Source: JAGXFP01 sp039714535 (lineage in GTDB: Bacteria > Desulfobacterota > Desulfobulbia > Desulfobulbales > JAGXFP01). From it: a stretch of 40,573 bases of DNA. The stretch is from positions 1 to 40,573 of the forward strand of contig JBDLJC010000030.1 of assembly GCA_039714535.1 (NCBI GenBank). Reading direction: 5' to 3'. The notes beneath the pieces were generated by a model. That model saw only the letters and a program-made list of their open reading frames with translations, ran no database searches and had not been told where the DNA came from. The stretch's first letter is position 1. Each line of letters begins with the position of its first letter. The position numbers were made by a program, and so were the translations under genes. Shown here piece by piece: positions 33,180 to 40,573 of this stretch.

Positions 33180-36179
33180 TTATTTTATAGACAGTTCGAC
33201 CATCGCGATGCCCGGTTGTTGCATCTCGTCTTGCACTCCGCCCAACTGCGGTTCAACCATGAACAGCCGTCCGGGCTCGACCTGCCCCTCTTCGATCAGA
33301 TTGCTTAACACCGTGTTGGCCCGATCAATGGCCAGCAGCCTCAGATCTTCATCTTCGATCTTGATCCTGGCCAGGAGAAATTCCTCCATCATGACCAGCC
33401 GTTCAGCCTCACCAGTCGGCTTTATTTTCCGGGCCGCCTTGCGCTCCTCGGTCGTGGCCGCCTTAAGCGCCTTCTTGTAGACCCGACTAAGATAATTCGG
33501 ATATTCCTCTGTGCTCACGGTTATCGCCTGGTAATCGACATCGCCGCCCTTCCCAGTCCCGGTTTTCTTTAATTTTGCAAACTTGATTTGTTTTTCCATA
33601 TTCAGCCTGGCCAATGCTTTGCTGTCGCTCTCCCGATCGACCCGGCCAGAAATATCCATCTTCAAGCCGGGGCGCTCATAAAGAACTTTTGCCACTACAG
33701 CCAGTTTGTCGACAACATCCGTAGTCAGGCTGCTGCTTCCAGCTTCAAAAGATAAGTGCTGGATGTCCTCCCCGGCTGGAATGAGGCTGCCCAGAAGGGC
33801 GAACGGCGAGGTGGCCGCCTTGGCGATCAGGTTGACGATCACCCTGACCACAATACCGCCGATACTGAATTCCGGATCATCCAGATCGCCGCTTACCGGG
33901 ACATCAAGGAAGATCTCTCCTTGCCGATTTTTCAAAAGAGCAATGGCCAGATTGACCGGCAGGGAAGTAGCATCCGGGCTATCCACCTTTTCGCCCAAGG
34001 TGAACTGGTCGAGAAAGGCCTTGTTGGTGCTGTCCAGCTTCCTTCCCGCTATATTGTAATGCAAATCAAGGTTAAGCTTGCCAGTCCCCGTTCTGTAGCC
34101 GATAAATTTACCGGTATAGGGAGAAAGAGGGCTCATGTTGAAAGCAGTGAAATCGATCTTGATGTCCGCATAATTATCCTGGCGCAGAGGATTGATCTCG
34201 CCGCTGACGGTCAGGGGAGCTTGCTTATCCACCTTGCCGTCGAATTTTACTGCGGCCAGAGCTTCTTTCTGGTTTGAAAGTCCGGTTATCATGCCATTGA
34301 AACTGGAAAGAGTGGCCCCGTAAGCTGGATTTATGTTGCGGTCCAGGAACTGGATCTGGCCGTTTATGAACGAAATCTTGTTAATAGTGATTTTTTTCGT
34401 TTGCTCTGCTGTGGGGCCCTGACCGAGGTCTTCTCCAGCAGGGGGCGGCTCTGCTGGAGATTCTTGGTCATTATCCCGGTCATCACGGTAAAGGGTGGCA
34501 AAATTTAGCGTACCGTCGTCATTGACCAGGACCTTTGCGTACGGATCCTGCCAACTGATCTCCCCGATAGACAATTTGGATGGTTGCGAGGAAAAGTCAA
34601 CATTCTTGACCTGCAACTCTTTCCATTTTATCAGGTCATCCCCGACAAGGGTGTCCACCAGTGCAAGATCGGTAAGGTAGCCGCTGCCGGAACAATGGAG
34701 GATGCTATCTCCTCCCGGATCCGACAGAACTTCCAGGTTGCCCTGTAGGCCGGCGACACCTCTCTCGATTATTATCCGGGCCTGCTCGGACAGGTATGAC
34801 TGGAAGTCTTTCAGCTGGACAGAGTCGGCTTCCAGGGACGATTTGATGGCCAGTGGTTCAATAGTAAGATTGCCTGCCCCGGAAATCCTGCCGGTATCAT
34901 TCAGAAGCATCGCAATAGATATTTCCCCGGCTGTTTCGGGAATCGTGGATAGGGAAGACGCCTTAACGGAGATCCCGCTCAGCCTGGATCTGGCAGGGGT
35001 CTGCAGTGCCTGGTCGGAGAAGATTATTTCCCCATTTTCCAGGGCAAAACGATCAATAGTCAACCTGATCTGCTCCTCCTCTTTTCCTGCTCCTGGTTCT
35101 GTGGCAGGCGGTCCGGCAGCATCATCCGCGGAGGAAGATAACAGGGATAGGGGCAGGAGGTCCCCTCCGGCCAATCGAAGCAGCTCCAACTGGGGGGCCT
35201 CCACAGCAATTTCAGTAAGACGGATCTCCTTTTCGAGCAGATTAGAATCGGCCAGAGTCAAAGTTGTCGCGGGCAGCCTGAGATAAGTCCGGCCCTCCCG
35301 ATCGGCCACATTCACACCTCTTATGGTTATATTTCCAGTCAGGCTAAGCCGGGACGTATTGTCGTTTCCGGACAAGTAAGTAAGCTTGGTATTGATATCC
35401 ATCATGGCGGATTTAACTGCCAAGCCGGTAGGGTTGGGGAGATAGGCCAGATATTCCGGGATATTGATCCCGACCATATTGATATCCACCTCGGTGGCAA
35501 ATGATTCGGCAAAGGGCTTGGTCACTCCGCCCAGGGAGGTTGATGTGCCGTTAATCACCGCTGAAAAAGCGGGCTGAACATAGACTTCGATACTGCTTGG
35601 CAGATTGGATACCGACGGAACCGCCAGGTTCAAATTCACTACATGGTGGACCTTTCCCTTGGGCAGGTCGTGGAACTTGATATTACCGTCTTTGATCTCG
35701 ATGTTGTTTATCGAGAAAAGGGCCTTCCCCTGGTCCGCGCCCTTCTCCTTTCCTTCAGCTTTGCCCTCTATAAGGTCTGAAAAGTTGTAGGTTCTGTCGC
35801 CCAGATACTCAAAATCAACAAAAGGGCCGGAGACAGATACGGATTTTATGATCAGCGCTTTCTTGAAAAGCGACAAACTTTCCAGGTTGACATGGAGCCG
35901 GTCGAAATAGGCAAAATCAGCGGCCCCCTCTTTCTTGGCCAGATGGAAACCTTCAATCGTTGCCGACAGGGAATAGGGATTAAGACGAATCTTCTCGATC
36001 GCTACTTGCCGGTCAAGGACTTGAGGAAGTTTCTTTACGAGAACCGCTTTGAGAATCAGGGGTGCGGCCACAAATCCGAAAACGGTGTAGAAAACCAGCG
36101 CGACTCCTGCCCAGATCCCCGCTTTCTGGTGGCGTGACAGATCCTTGTACCATTCGACAAAAGCCGGTCTTTCTCCCAT
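33180..36179 (-). CDS. DUF748 / AsmA-like 999-residue envelope protein
   Basis: This very long protein has one N-terminal membrane span (about residues 20-42, GIWAGVALVFYTVFGFVAAPL, quoted in part VALVFYTVFGFVAA) and a beta-strand-rich periplasmic part with the DUF748 hallmarks: VAIEKIRLNPYSLSATIEGF, the SLSLFKKALIIKSVSVSGP segment and later LPVNLAIALLKNRQGEIFLDVPVSGDL (in part LLKNRQGEIFLDVPV). The last ~180 residues resemble an OmpA-like fold (ISGRVDRESDSKAL) and contain a Glu/Asp-rich end. AsmA-like proteins of this size form rods across the periplasm and are implicated in lipid transport or outer-membrane homeostasis; whether DUF748 members do so is inference. AGGGATATGAT precedes the ATG. 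It is followed by an mscS gene, repeating the pairing of an envelope protein with a channel seen at 28-30 kb. Confidence 0.9.
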   Translation of the reverse strand: MGERPAFVEWYKDLSRHQKAGIWAGVALVFYTVFGFVAAPLILKAVLVKKLPQVLDRQVAIEKIRLNPYSLSATIEGFHLAKKEGAADFAYFDRLHVNLESLSLFKKALIIKSVSVSGPFVDFEYLGDRTYNFSDLIEGKAEGKEKGADQGKALFSINNIEIKDGNIKFHDLPKGKVHHVVNLNLAVPSVSNLPSSIEVYVQPAFSAVINGTSTSLGGVTKPFAESFATEVDINMVGINIPEYLAYLPNPTGLAVKSAMMDINTKLTYLSGNDNTSRLSLTGNITIRGVNVADREGRTYLRLPATTLTLADSNLLEKEIRLTEIAVEAPQLELLRLAGGDLLPLSLLSSSADDAAGPPATEPGAGKEEEQIRLTIDRFALENGEIIFSDQALQTPARSRLSGISVKASSLSTIPETAGEISIAMLLNDTGRISGAGNLTIEPLAIKSSLEADSVQLKDFQSYLSEQARIIIERGVAGLQGNLEVLSDPGGDSILHCSGSGYLTDLALVDTLVGDDLIKWKELQVKNVDFSSQPSKLSIGEISWQDPYAKVLVNDDGTLNFATLYRDDRDNDQESPAEPPPAGEDLGQGPTAEQTKKITINKISFINGQIQFLDRNINPAYGATLSSFNGMITGLSNQKEALAAVKFDGKVDKQAPLTVSGEINPLRQDNYADIKIDFTAFNMSPLSPYTGKFIGYRTGTGKLNLDLHYNIAGRKLDSTNKAFLDQFTLGEKVDSPDATSLPVNLAIALLKNRQGEIFLDVPVSGDLDDPEFSIGGIVVRVIVNLIAKAATSPFALLGSLIPAGEDIQHLSFEAGSSSLTTDVVDKLAVVAKVLYERPGLKMDISGRVDRESDSKALARLNMEKQIKFAKLKKTGTGKGGDVDYQAITVSTEEYPNYLSRVYKKALKAATTEERKAARKIKPTGEAERLVMMEEFLLARIKIEDEDLRLLAIDRANTVLSNLIEEGQVEPGRLFMVEPQLGGVQDEMQQPGIAMVELSIK

Positions 36180-36636
36180 ATCATATCCCTGTTGAAATAA
36201 CGGATCAGCAAATCATGATGCCCTGACCCTGTTTAAGCGGTATTCAGTCCATGAACTATTCTACGATTAAATAGTGGGGATATGAAAGGTTTAAATACAG
36301 GGATTAAAAACAGCCGCGCGATCGTAATGGCCGAAAAAAACAGGAAGGTTGAGTCACCGGAAAAAGACAAGACCGGCTTGGTTTGCCGGGATTGTCAATA
36401 ATATCTTGGTAGATAGAACAGAAGAATTTAAGCTAGCTGCCATCTTAAAACGTCCAAGAGTGAAGATGTTTACAGACTACTTTAATTATGGAATCGCTCC
36501 CCTGATTTTGCCTTATAAGGCCCCTAAAGAAAATTTCTTCTGACCTATTAAGCAAGAAAGCCAAAACTGCGCAAGGTTGTGCAACTCTGGCCATTAAACT
36601 TTAATAACAACTTAAAAAACTTCGCTCCCAACGAGT
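36180..36636. other. Intergenic region DUF748 / pepA, no supported gene
   Basis: About 457 bases between two minus-strand genes; it should hold the DUF748 promoter. A TTG-initiated 64-codon frame (36349-36543, +) and a 39-codon ATG frame (36282-36401, +) exist but lack support. No terminator for pepA is clear. Confidence 0.45.
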
Positions 36637-38133
36637 TTACGTCCAGTTCAGGACCAGTTCGAGCAAAGTCCTGACCCCTACCCCGGACGGGCCCTTGGGG
36701 ATATAGGATTTCTTGGTGTAATTCCAGGCAGTACCGGCAATATCAAGATGGGCCCAGGGAGTGCCACCGACAAACTCCTGGAGGAAACAGGCCCCGGTTA
36801 TAGTCCCGGCCGGGCGGCCCCCGATATTTTTGAGATCAGCTACCTCTGATTTCAGCTGTTTTTTATAATCATCACCCAAGGGCAACCGCCAAACCAGCTC
36901 TCCGCAACGTTCACCACTCGTAAGAAGTTTGTCGGCCAGTTTGTCGTCATTACAGAGCAGCCCGCTCCGATGATGGCCGAGACCGATAATAACCGCCCCG
37001 GTTAATGTCGCGATGTCAACCACTGCGGTCGGCTTGAATTTATCGACCCCATAAGCAAGGGCGTCGGCTAGGATCAATCTTCCCTCGGCGTCCGTATTGA
37101 TCACTTCGACAGTCTTGCCATTATAATGGCTGATTATATCGCCCGGTTTTAAGGCCTCCGGACCCGGCATATTTTCGGCGGCCGGAATAATCCCGACAAT
37201 GTTGATTCCGCTAGGCTTAAGTTCACCGATAGCCTGCATCGCTGCCATAACCGCCGCACCACCGCACATATCATATTTCATGTCCTGCATGCCGGCGCCA
37301 GGCTTCAGAGAAATACCGCCGGAATCAAAGGTCAATCCTTTACCGACCATTAACAGGGTCGGCGCTTTCTTGCCGTCGCTTCTATATTCGAGCACCACCA
37401 TTTTCGGCGGTTGGCTGGAGCCCTGATTTACGCCGATCATGCCGCCCATTCCCATCTTCGCCATGTCAGATTTATTGAGGACCTTGCAGGTCAAATCATA
37501 CTTCTTGGCCAATTTACGGCCCGCATCGGCAAAATGGGAGGGTGTCCAGTGATTACCTGGCTCATTGGCCATATCGCGGGCCGAACAGGCGGCAATTGCG
37601 GCGATCTGACCGCGGGTCACTGCTTTGTTGAGCAGGGCCGCTTTGGAGGCATGAATGACTATTTCTTTTATGGGCTTGGGCTTGTTTTCGGGGTCCGCCT
37701 TTTTATACTTATCAAAACGGTATGAGCCAAGAACCAGCCCCTCGGCCAGGGCCACGCCTAATTCCTCATCACCAATTTTAAGACCCTCAATCATCTGTAT
37801 ATGTAGTTTTTCAGCTTTGACATTGAGAGCCGCCTTGGCGATGAATCCTCCTACATTACGAAATAGTTCCTGATCCAGATCATCCTGGCCCAGACCAAAC
37901 ACCATAACCCGCACCGGTTTAGACCTGGATTTGCCTTTGGGGGCCGCGGAACGATAAAAAACCAGTTTCTCCTCCGTCTTGCCCGTAAAATCTCCTAGAG
38001 AATAGGCCTGCTTGATATAGGCCGAAACCTGACGATCAGCACAGACCGGAGCCTTGCCCTTTTTCTGCCTAACCAGATATACTATGGTATCGCCACCCTT
38101 GGCTGCTAGGGGACGACTGCTGACTTTTATCAT
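36637..38133 (-). CDS. pepA: Leucyl aminopeptidase, M17 family (PepA)
   Basis: With the start at 38133 the protein has 498 residues. The N-terminal macro-like domain (about 1-170) is followed by the M17 catalytic domain with GKGLTFDSGGISLK, MKYDMCGGAAVM and the signature NTDAEGRLILADAL, which carry the residues for two metal ions. It removes N-terminal amino acids from peptides in the cytoplasm as a hexamer. The open frame reaches 38184, but GGAG (complement of 38140-38143) six bases before the ATG at 38133 supports the shorter protein. PepA of E. coli also binds DNA; nothing here indicates that. Confidence 0.95.
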   Translation of the reverse strand: MIKVSSRPLAAKGGDTIVYLVRQKKGKAPVCADRQVSAYIKQAYSLGDFTGKTEEKLVFYRSAAPKGKSRSKPVRVMVFGLGQDDLDQELFRNVGGFIAKAALNVKAEKLHIQMIEGLKIGDEELGVALAEGLVLGSYRFDKYKKADPENKPKPIKEIVIHASKAALLNKAVTRGQIAAIAACSARDMANEPGNHWTPSHFADAGRKLAKKYDLTCKVLNKSDMAKMGMGGMIGVNQGSSQPPKMVVLEYRSDGKKAPTLLMVGKGLTFDSGGISLKPGAGMQDMKYDMCGGAAVMAAMQAIGELKPSGINIVGIIPAAENMPGPEALKPGDIISHYNGKTVEVINTDAEGRLILADALAYGVDKFKPTAVVDIATLTGAVIIGLGHHRSGLLCNDDKLADKLLTSGERCGELVWRLPLGDDYKKQLKSEVADLKNIGGRPAGTITGACFLQEFVGGTPWAHLDIAGTAWNYTKKSYIPKGPSGVGVRTLLELVLNWT

Positions 38134-38139
38134 GTTATT

Positions 38140-38143
38140 CTCC
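38140..38143 (-). promoter_or_regulatory. Ribosome-binding site deciding pepA start
   Basis: GGAG on the minus strand lies six bases before the ATG at 38133; the earlier in-frame start at 38184 has no comparable site. Confidence 0.65.
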
Positions 38144-38283
38144 GTTAAAATCTTATTGTATTGATCGGGATTCAGGACGGTCAAATTTACCTGCTATAAT
38201 GCATACTGATATATTCCTCATATTTCGGTATATTGCCAGGGTAAATGTAATCAAATAACGAGAATATTTCCCCGGATTAATTC

Positions 38284-38290
38284 AGGAGGT
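38284..38290 (+). promoter_or_regulatory. Ribosome-binding site supporting a TTG start
   Basis: AGGAGGT lies five bases before the TTG at 38296, with no nearby in-frame ATG upstream of the first membrane segment. This makes TTG the likely initiation codon of the CNNM gene. Confidence 0.8.
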
Positions 38291-38295
38291 AGCCC

Positions 38296-39336
38296 TTGCT
38301 AATCCAGCTTTGCATCGCAGTAGGACTGGCAGTATCAATTTCGGCAATATGCAGTATCCTGGAGGCCGTTCTCTATTCGGTCCCCAACTCCCATCTTGAG
38401 ATATCACAGCAAAAAGGTGACCCATCGGCCCCGATTATCAAAGAGCTTAAAAGTGATATCCACCGCCCAATAACCGCTATCCTCACCCTAAACACCATCG
38501 CCCATACGATGGGAGCGGCAGTTGCCGGCGCAGCGGCAGCGGCAGTATTAGGCAGTCACAACCTCGGCTGGTTCTCAGTAGCCTTCACCCTGATAATCCT
38601 GATCTTTTCAGAAATTCTGCCCAAAACCATCGGCGTCGCCTATTGCCGGGAATTGGCGCCCTGGATAGCGACCCCAATCAAGATGATGGTGGCTATCCTT
38701 AAACCGATAATTTTTTTGTGTCAGGCGGTCACCAGGCTTATCCCCCGCCATTCGGAGGAAAGCCTGACCTCTGCTGAAGAAGTCATGGCCATTGCCGCTT
38801 TGAGCCGCCGATCAGGACAAATCGATTCGCAGGAAGAAAAGGTTATCACCAACATTCTTGGCTTGAAGGACAAGGATGTCATTGATGCAATGACCCCGCG
38901 AACCGTCACTTTTGCCCTTAATGAAAAGACCTCGGTCGGCAATGCTATAACATTTAGGGATAAATGGAATTTGCATAGCCGGATCCCCATCTATCGGGAT
39001 GAGCCGGATGAGATCTCCGGCATTGTCCTCAGAAAAGACGTCTTGTTATCCGCTGCGGACGACATGGATAGTCTTGAACTCTCAGCCCTGGCCCATCCGG
39101 TTCATTTTGTTCCGGAAACTGCGCCGCTGAGTATTGTCCTGCTCGACTTTATCAAGAAAAAGCAACACCTGTTCGTGGTAGTCGATGAATACGGGAGCAT
39201 GACCGGCGTCATCAGCATGGAAGACATAATTGAAGAGATATTCGGCGAGGAAATAATGGATGAATCCGACCAGATAAAAGATATGAGGGCGCTGGCCAAG
39301 AAAAGGAGGAAAGAAAAAGTCGCAAAGCAGGTTTAA
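38296..39336 (+). CDS. CNNM/DUF21 membrane protein with CBS pair
   Basis: This 346-residue protein has an N-terminal DUF21/CNNM domain with about three to four membrane segments (residues 1-150, including FSEILPKTIGVAYCRELAPW, quoted in part SEILPKTIGVAYC), a short linker rich in Glu, and two CBS motifs (about 185-310; MTPRTVTFAL and VVDEYGSMTGVISMEDIIEEIFGEE in part). CNNM/CorC-type proteins are linked to magnesium or divalent-cation efflux. Unlike most hemolysin-C-like members (about 420-450 residues) it stops soon after the second CBS and lacks the C-terminal CorC_HlyC domain. It starts at a TTG with an AGGAGGT site. It stands alone, divergent from pepA. Confidence 0.88.
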   Translation: MLIQLCIAVGLAVSISAICSILEAVLYSVPNSHLEISQQKGDPSAPIIKELKSDIHRPITAILTLNTIAHTMGAAVAGAAAAAVLGSHNLGWFSVAFTLIILIFSEILPKTIGVAYCRELAPWIATPIKMMVAILKPIIFLCQAVTRLIPRHSEESLTSAEEVMAIAALSRRSGQIDSQEEKVITNILGLKDKDVIDAMTPRTVTFALNEKTSVGNAITFRDKWNLHSRIPIYRDEPDEISGIVLRKDVLLSAADDMDSLELSALAHPVHFVPETAPLSIVLLDFIKKKQHLFVVVDEYGSMTGVISMEDIIEEIFGEEIMDESDQIKDMRALAKKRRKEKVAKQV

Positions 39337-39631
39337 ATGGTTACTGGAAATGGCAGCTACTGGCTCAGATATTTCACGAGGCAAGGTGGTTGAAGGTGTA
39401 AAGAGACCCTTTTTCGGCGCACATCTACCATCATATATTAAAAGCGTTTTAAAGCAGTTACACTTGACTTAAGCCTCCATAAAAGCCACCAACTTTACCA
39501 CCCTGCCCTGTCACGAATTTGATTAATAGTCAGCACGCAAATTGGCTGTGAATTTAGATCCAATTTTATAGATACTCAGTAAGCATCTCAAATCAGGACA
39601 GACTTATATATATTGCTAGAAACTTTCGCTT
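39337..39631. other. Convergent intergenic region, nothing recognised
   Basis: About 295 bases between the CNNM gene and the truncated sensor gene on the opposite strand. No clear terminator, RNA gene or repeat is visible. Confidence 0.45.
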
Positions 39632-40573
39632 TTATTTCTTTAAATCCCCATTATCATCGACAAAATCGGGATAAAGGTTCTTGGTACATTCAGGACATAT
39701 GCTGTGACTAAATTCTGCTTCCGAATGCTTGCTGATATATGATTCAATTTGAGTCCAATATCCTTTATCATCTCTGATCTGCTTACAGGAAGCGCAAATA
39801 GGCAGAAAGCCACTCAAGGTTTTTACTTCATCGAGGGCTACGTGCAATTCACGAGTACGTTCTTTAACAAGGTTCTCTAGGTTATCCCTGTAGGCAGCTA
39901 CCTGATTCTCAATTGTGCCTGAATATTTGTAGTAAAATAATAGAATTGTCAGGAACAAAGCCAGTATAGCCACACTCGAAGACATTACAGCTTTTCGAGT
40001 CTCAATGATTAAATTTGTAACGTCGCAAATAGCAATGATAGTACCAACTTGCTTGCCTGTAACATCCTGTAACGGGTGCGAGTAAATGCTTAACGAGCGG
40101 TTATTCAATGATATATTTCGTGAGTTTCCATGAAGATAGTTTTGTTGGACAACATTTTTCAGTTCAAATGATAAAGTGCTTATCGTCTTATCTATAATTA
40201 CAAAATCTGCAAATTCATTCCAGTCGCCTTTTTTGTTCAGGGCTTTTACTCCAGCTTCCCATTTTTCTTTGGCTAAATTCGACTTATCGATAGTAAAGAT
40301 CAGATCAAGGTCGGAAATTTCTCTTAGACGGGGAGTAAGATGCTCAATTTCTTCACCCAACTCTAAATATCCGAGCAGTTTACCATTAACAATCCAAGGG
40401 AATACAACCCTTAAGGTAAAGGTTCCCAAAGAACCAAGTTCTATTCCAGAACTTATTTTAGAGGTATCGGTAGCTTTCTTCAGAGTAAATCGAGTTATTT
40501 CATCACCAAAATTTTCTGGTGAATGGACTCGTAAAAAACAGGTTTTATCCGGCTCAATAAAATAGAAATGAGT
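39632..40573 (-). CDS. dCache-type sensor with Cys-pair tail, 5' end missing
   Basis: The frame stays open to the window edge, so the N-terminus lies outside; 313 residues are visible. A TTG at 40429 could be mistaken for a start, but the 48 codons before it read as domain sequence (HFYFIEPDKTCFLRVHSPENFGD) typical of a periplasmic double-Cache (dCache_3-like) ligand-binding domain, as does FPWIVNGKLLGYLELGEEI. A membrane segment (about visible residues 192-213) and a short coiled coil (ENQVAAYRDNLENLVKERTREL, in part NLENLVKERTREL) follow. The protein ends in a conserved tail with LPICASCKQIRDDKGYW and SHSICPECTKNLYPDF, two Cys-x2-Cys pairs that probably bind metal. No kinase or cyclase domain is present in the visible part. 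It is an inner-membrane receptor of unknown output. Confidence 0.85.
   Translation of the reverse strand, partial: THFYFIEPDKTCFLRVHSPENFGDEITRFTLKKATDTSKISSGIELGSLGTFTLRVVFPWIVNGKLLGYLELGEEIEHLTPRLREISDLDLIFTIDKSNLAKEKWEAGVKALNKKGDWNEFADFVIIDKTISTLSFELKNVVQQNYLHGNSRNISLNNRSLSIYSHPLQDVTGKQVGTIIAICDVTNLIIETRKAVMSSSVAILALFLTILLFYYKYSGTIENQVAAYRDNLENLVKERTRELHVALDEVKTLSGFLPICASCKQIRDDKGYWTQIESYISKHSEAEFSHSICPECTKNLYPDFVDDNGDLKK

Noticed and set aside
34702..35286. 194-codon plus-strand frame inside the DUF748 gene
   Set aside because: Ser/Arg-rich translation with no domain, antisense to a well-supported 999-residue gene.
36282..36401. 39-codon frame ending in a Cys-x2-Cys pair
   Set aside because: Very short, with GGGGA too close to its ATG for a normal ribosome-binding site; no recognisable homology.
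36349..36543. 64-codon plus-strand frame starting at TTG
   Set aside because: No domain, no convincing ribosome-binding site and no neighbour link; insufficient support as a gene.

Overview
The window reads as a chromosomal segment of a Gram-negative, probably anaerobic delta-proteobacterium (Desulfobacterota, perhaps Desulfobulbales-like). The evidence is indirect: a four-gene TRAP system with a TatT lipoprotein, a receiver-DUF4388-roadblock protein, a sensor ending in a Cys-pair tail that I associate with delta-proteobacterial signalling proteins, an archaeal-type LeuCD pair, and many envelope genes. No rRNA, tRNA, CRISPR array, prophage or transposase gene was seen. Most of the window has about half G+C by eye. 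The stretch from about 29.7 to 32.3 kb is clearly AT-richer.

Layout. 1-0.42 kb: palindromic repeat and hairpin. 0.42-2.6 kb (-): Bax-like glucosaminidase and polysaccharide deacetylase, nearly overlapping. 2.9-3.5 kb (+): exported cyclophilin. 3.6-7.5 kb (-): parE-parC encoding a topoisomerase IV whose motifs resemble the Bacteroidetes/Chlamydiae type. 7.9-9.7 kb (+): M3 oligoendopeptidase. 9.8-13.8 kb (+): tatT-dctP-dctQ-dctM TRAP transporter with an odd structured insert between dctQ and dctM. 14.0-15.4 kb (-): RlmD-type rRNA methyltransferase. 15.5-16.7 kb (+): receiver/DUF4388/roadblock regulator. 16.8-18.7 kb (-): leuC-leuD. 19.0-20.7 kb (+): HD-GAF phosphohydrolase. 20.8-26.4 kb (+): yejABEF peptide/microcin C-type importer. 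26.8-28.0 kb (+): VTT membrane protein and DUF1566 lipoprotein. 28.1-29.7 kb (-): MscS channel and DUF481 outer-membrane protein. 30.3-31.9 kb (+): radical SAM/SPASM maturase plus a Cys-free 157-residue protein. 32.3-36.2 kb (-): DUF748/AsmA-like giant and a second MscS. 36.6-38.1 kb (-): leucyl aminopeptidase. 38.3-39.3 kb (+): CNNM/CBS protein. 39.6 kb to the end (-): dCache-type sensor cut off by the window edge.

How the genes fit together. Several groups concern the envelope: peptidoglycan/polysaccharide trimming, periplasmic folding, osmotic safety valves paired with outer-membrane or AsmA-like proteins. Peptide salvage is a second theme: Yej importer, M3 and M17 peptidases. Signalling is represented by three unrelated proteins (receiver-roadblock, HD-GAF, dCache sensor).

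The best candidate for an undescribed system is the AT-rich, isolated two-gene cassette at 30.26-31.93 kb. It pairs a radical SAM/SPASM enzyme having all ten expected cluster cysteines with a small protein lacking cysteine but carrying a Gly-Gly site. A near-perfect 20-bp direct repeat and a palindrome lie upstream, and a terminator closes the unit. The cassette sits between two mscS genes on the opposite strand. No exporter, peptidase or immunity gene is visible beside it, so its product and role are unknown.
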